The notes under the pieces were generated by a model. The model had not been told where the DNA came from. It did no database searches and worked only from the letters and a program-made list of their open reading frames with translations. From Methanomassiliicoccaceae archaeon COG_1 (GTDB lineage Archaea > Thermoplasmatota > Thermoplasmata > Methanomassiliicoccales > Methanomethylophilaceae), in contig JAQQTI010000001.1 of NCBI GenBank assembly GCA_028561875.1, positions 1 to 64,000 on the forward strand: 64,000 bases of DNA, written 5' to 3'. Position 1 is the first letter of the stretch. Every line of letters starts with the position of its first letter. The translations under genes and the position numbers were made by a program. Positions 63,510-64,000 of this stretch are shown here, piece after piece.

Positions 63510-64000
63510 TCATTCTTCGAGGCGGTTCATGCTTCCGATGTCGTAGTAGCAAAGGAAGATTTTCCTCTCAGCCTCGCGGAGGACCACGTTCAATGATGAT
63601 TTTGAGCACCCGAGGACGCGGCAGAGTCCGTCGAGCCCTGTCCTTTTCGGTATATCGTAGTACCCGAGGCCCATGGCCGTGTTGAAGTAGTGCTCCTGCT
63701 TCCGCGTGAGTACGACCTTCGGAGAGGACTTCCTGATGAAGAGCAGCTTTATGTGGTACCCGTGCTGCCGCATGGACTGCAGAAGCTCGAAGACGGCGTT
63801 CTCCGTCGGGCCGATCAGCGTCCACTCTGTCAGGGTTTCGCTGCGGGAAACCGCGGCGGATAGGGAGCAGTTCGCGCGACTGATCAGGTTCGAGAGGAGG
63901 CACCGGCGGTTCACGACCGTGGCCACATACACGCCCTCCTTGGAACGGACGATGTTGCATTCCCCGTCGCCCGTCACCGTGTAACCGACCGAGACGTCGT
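63510..64000 (-). CDS. HTH_10 (bacterio-opsin activator-like) transcription regulator, 5' end outside the window
   Basis: The C-terminal 55 residues are a typical HTH_10 domain: LTRKQEHYFNTAMGLGYYDI then PKRTGLDGLCRVLGCSKSSL and the closing VVLREAERKI. The N-terminal part (CLLSNLISRANCSLSAAVSR, FELLQSMRQHGYHIKLLFIR) resembles the sensor region of archaeal relatives. The frame is still open at base 64000, so the start is not visible; GTG at 63977 is an internal candidate. Its own stop is followed by the palindrome that precedes the MFS gene, making it the best local candidate for the protein that binds that site. Confidence 0.82.
   Translation of the reverse strand, partial: DVSVGYTVTGDGECNIVRSKEGVYVATVVNRRCLLSNLISRANCSLSAAVSRSETLTEWTLIGPTENAVFELLQSMRQHGYHIKLLFIRKSSPKVVLTRKQEHYFNTAMGLGYYDIPKRTGLDGLCRVLGCSKSSLNVVLREAERKIFLCYYDIGSMNRLEE

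Overview
The window looks like the chromosome of a methanogenic archaeon of the order Methanomassiliicoccales (Thermoplasmatota), GC-rich in most parts. The evidence is the pairing of pyrrolysine-type methylamine methyltransferases (mttB and mtbB, each with an in-frame amber codon) and a corrinoid/MtaA-type methyl transfer pair with archaeal information genes: TFB, Spt5, Gar1, PriL, the DP1 subunit of DNA polymerase D, Orc1/Cdc6, TiaS, EndA, ribosomal P0/P1/L1/L11 and an A-type ATP synthase. No rRNA, tRNA or CRISPR array was found. Nearly every intact gene ends in TGA or TAA and almost none in TAG, as expected where TAG is decoded as pyrrolysine.

Layout. 1-1.4 kb: an AAA ATPase with a frameshifted DUF4276 partner, a likely conflict-type pair. 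2-9 kb: a leftward methylamine cluster (mtbB, TauE-like permease, mttB, APC permease) divergent from a methyltransferase fused to an ArsR-type HTH. 9.1-9.7 kb: a decayed transposase. 9.9-22.6 kb: malic enzyme, radical SAM protein, PriL, a CDP-alcohol phosphatidyltransferase, an AK6-like kinase, a PfkB kinase, two GT4 glycosyltransferases (one with three frameshifts, one with an in-frame amber), AhcY, phosphopantoate-beta-alanine ligase, TrmJ, an FtsZ-like GTPase and an RHH protein. 22.7-27.4 kb: secE-spt5-rpl11 and rpl1-rplP0-rpl12, separated by a decayed restriction/helicase-like gene. 27.5-33.7 kb: UPF0147, GMP synthase subunits, PurE, Gar1, TFB and EndA. 33.9-38.8 kb: trpB2 behind TGTACA boxes, an HTH regulator, Cdc48 and Hsp20. 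39-44.8 kb: a COG1395 regulator, a CPBP protease, an epimerase-like TIM barrel, UPF0201 and DP1. 45.1-53.8 kb: a nine-gene ATP synthase operon plus a small membrane protein. 54.4-57.5 kb: signal peptidase and cdc6, the latter bracketed by two inverted 28-bp origin-recognition-box-like repeats, a likely replication origin. 57.5-64 kb: TiaS, a bacterial-type thiolase, and a second methyl-transfer cluster (MtaA/MtbA-like protein, corrinoid protein, MFS transporter, HTH_10 regulator).

Themes. The two methyl clusters at opposite ends of the window share a palindrome, CGAACATRTTCG, upstream of mtbB, the corrinoid gene and the MFS gene, which suggests one regulon. MttB and MtbB would methylate a corrinoid protein that an MtaA/MtbA-type enzyme demethylates to form methyl-CoM. 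Many leftward and convergent genes end at GC-rich hairpins. Several genes, mostly between 11 and 31 kb, lack a stop where the family should end or carry frameshifts; assembly indels are a serious alternative to real gene decay there.
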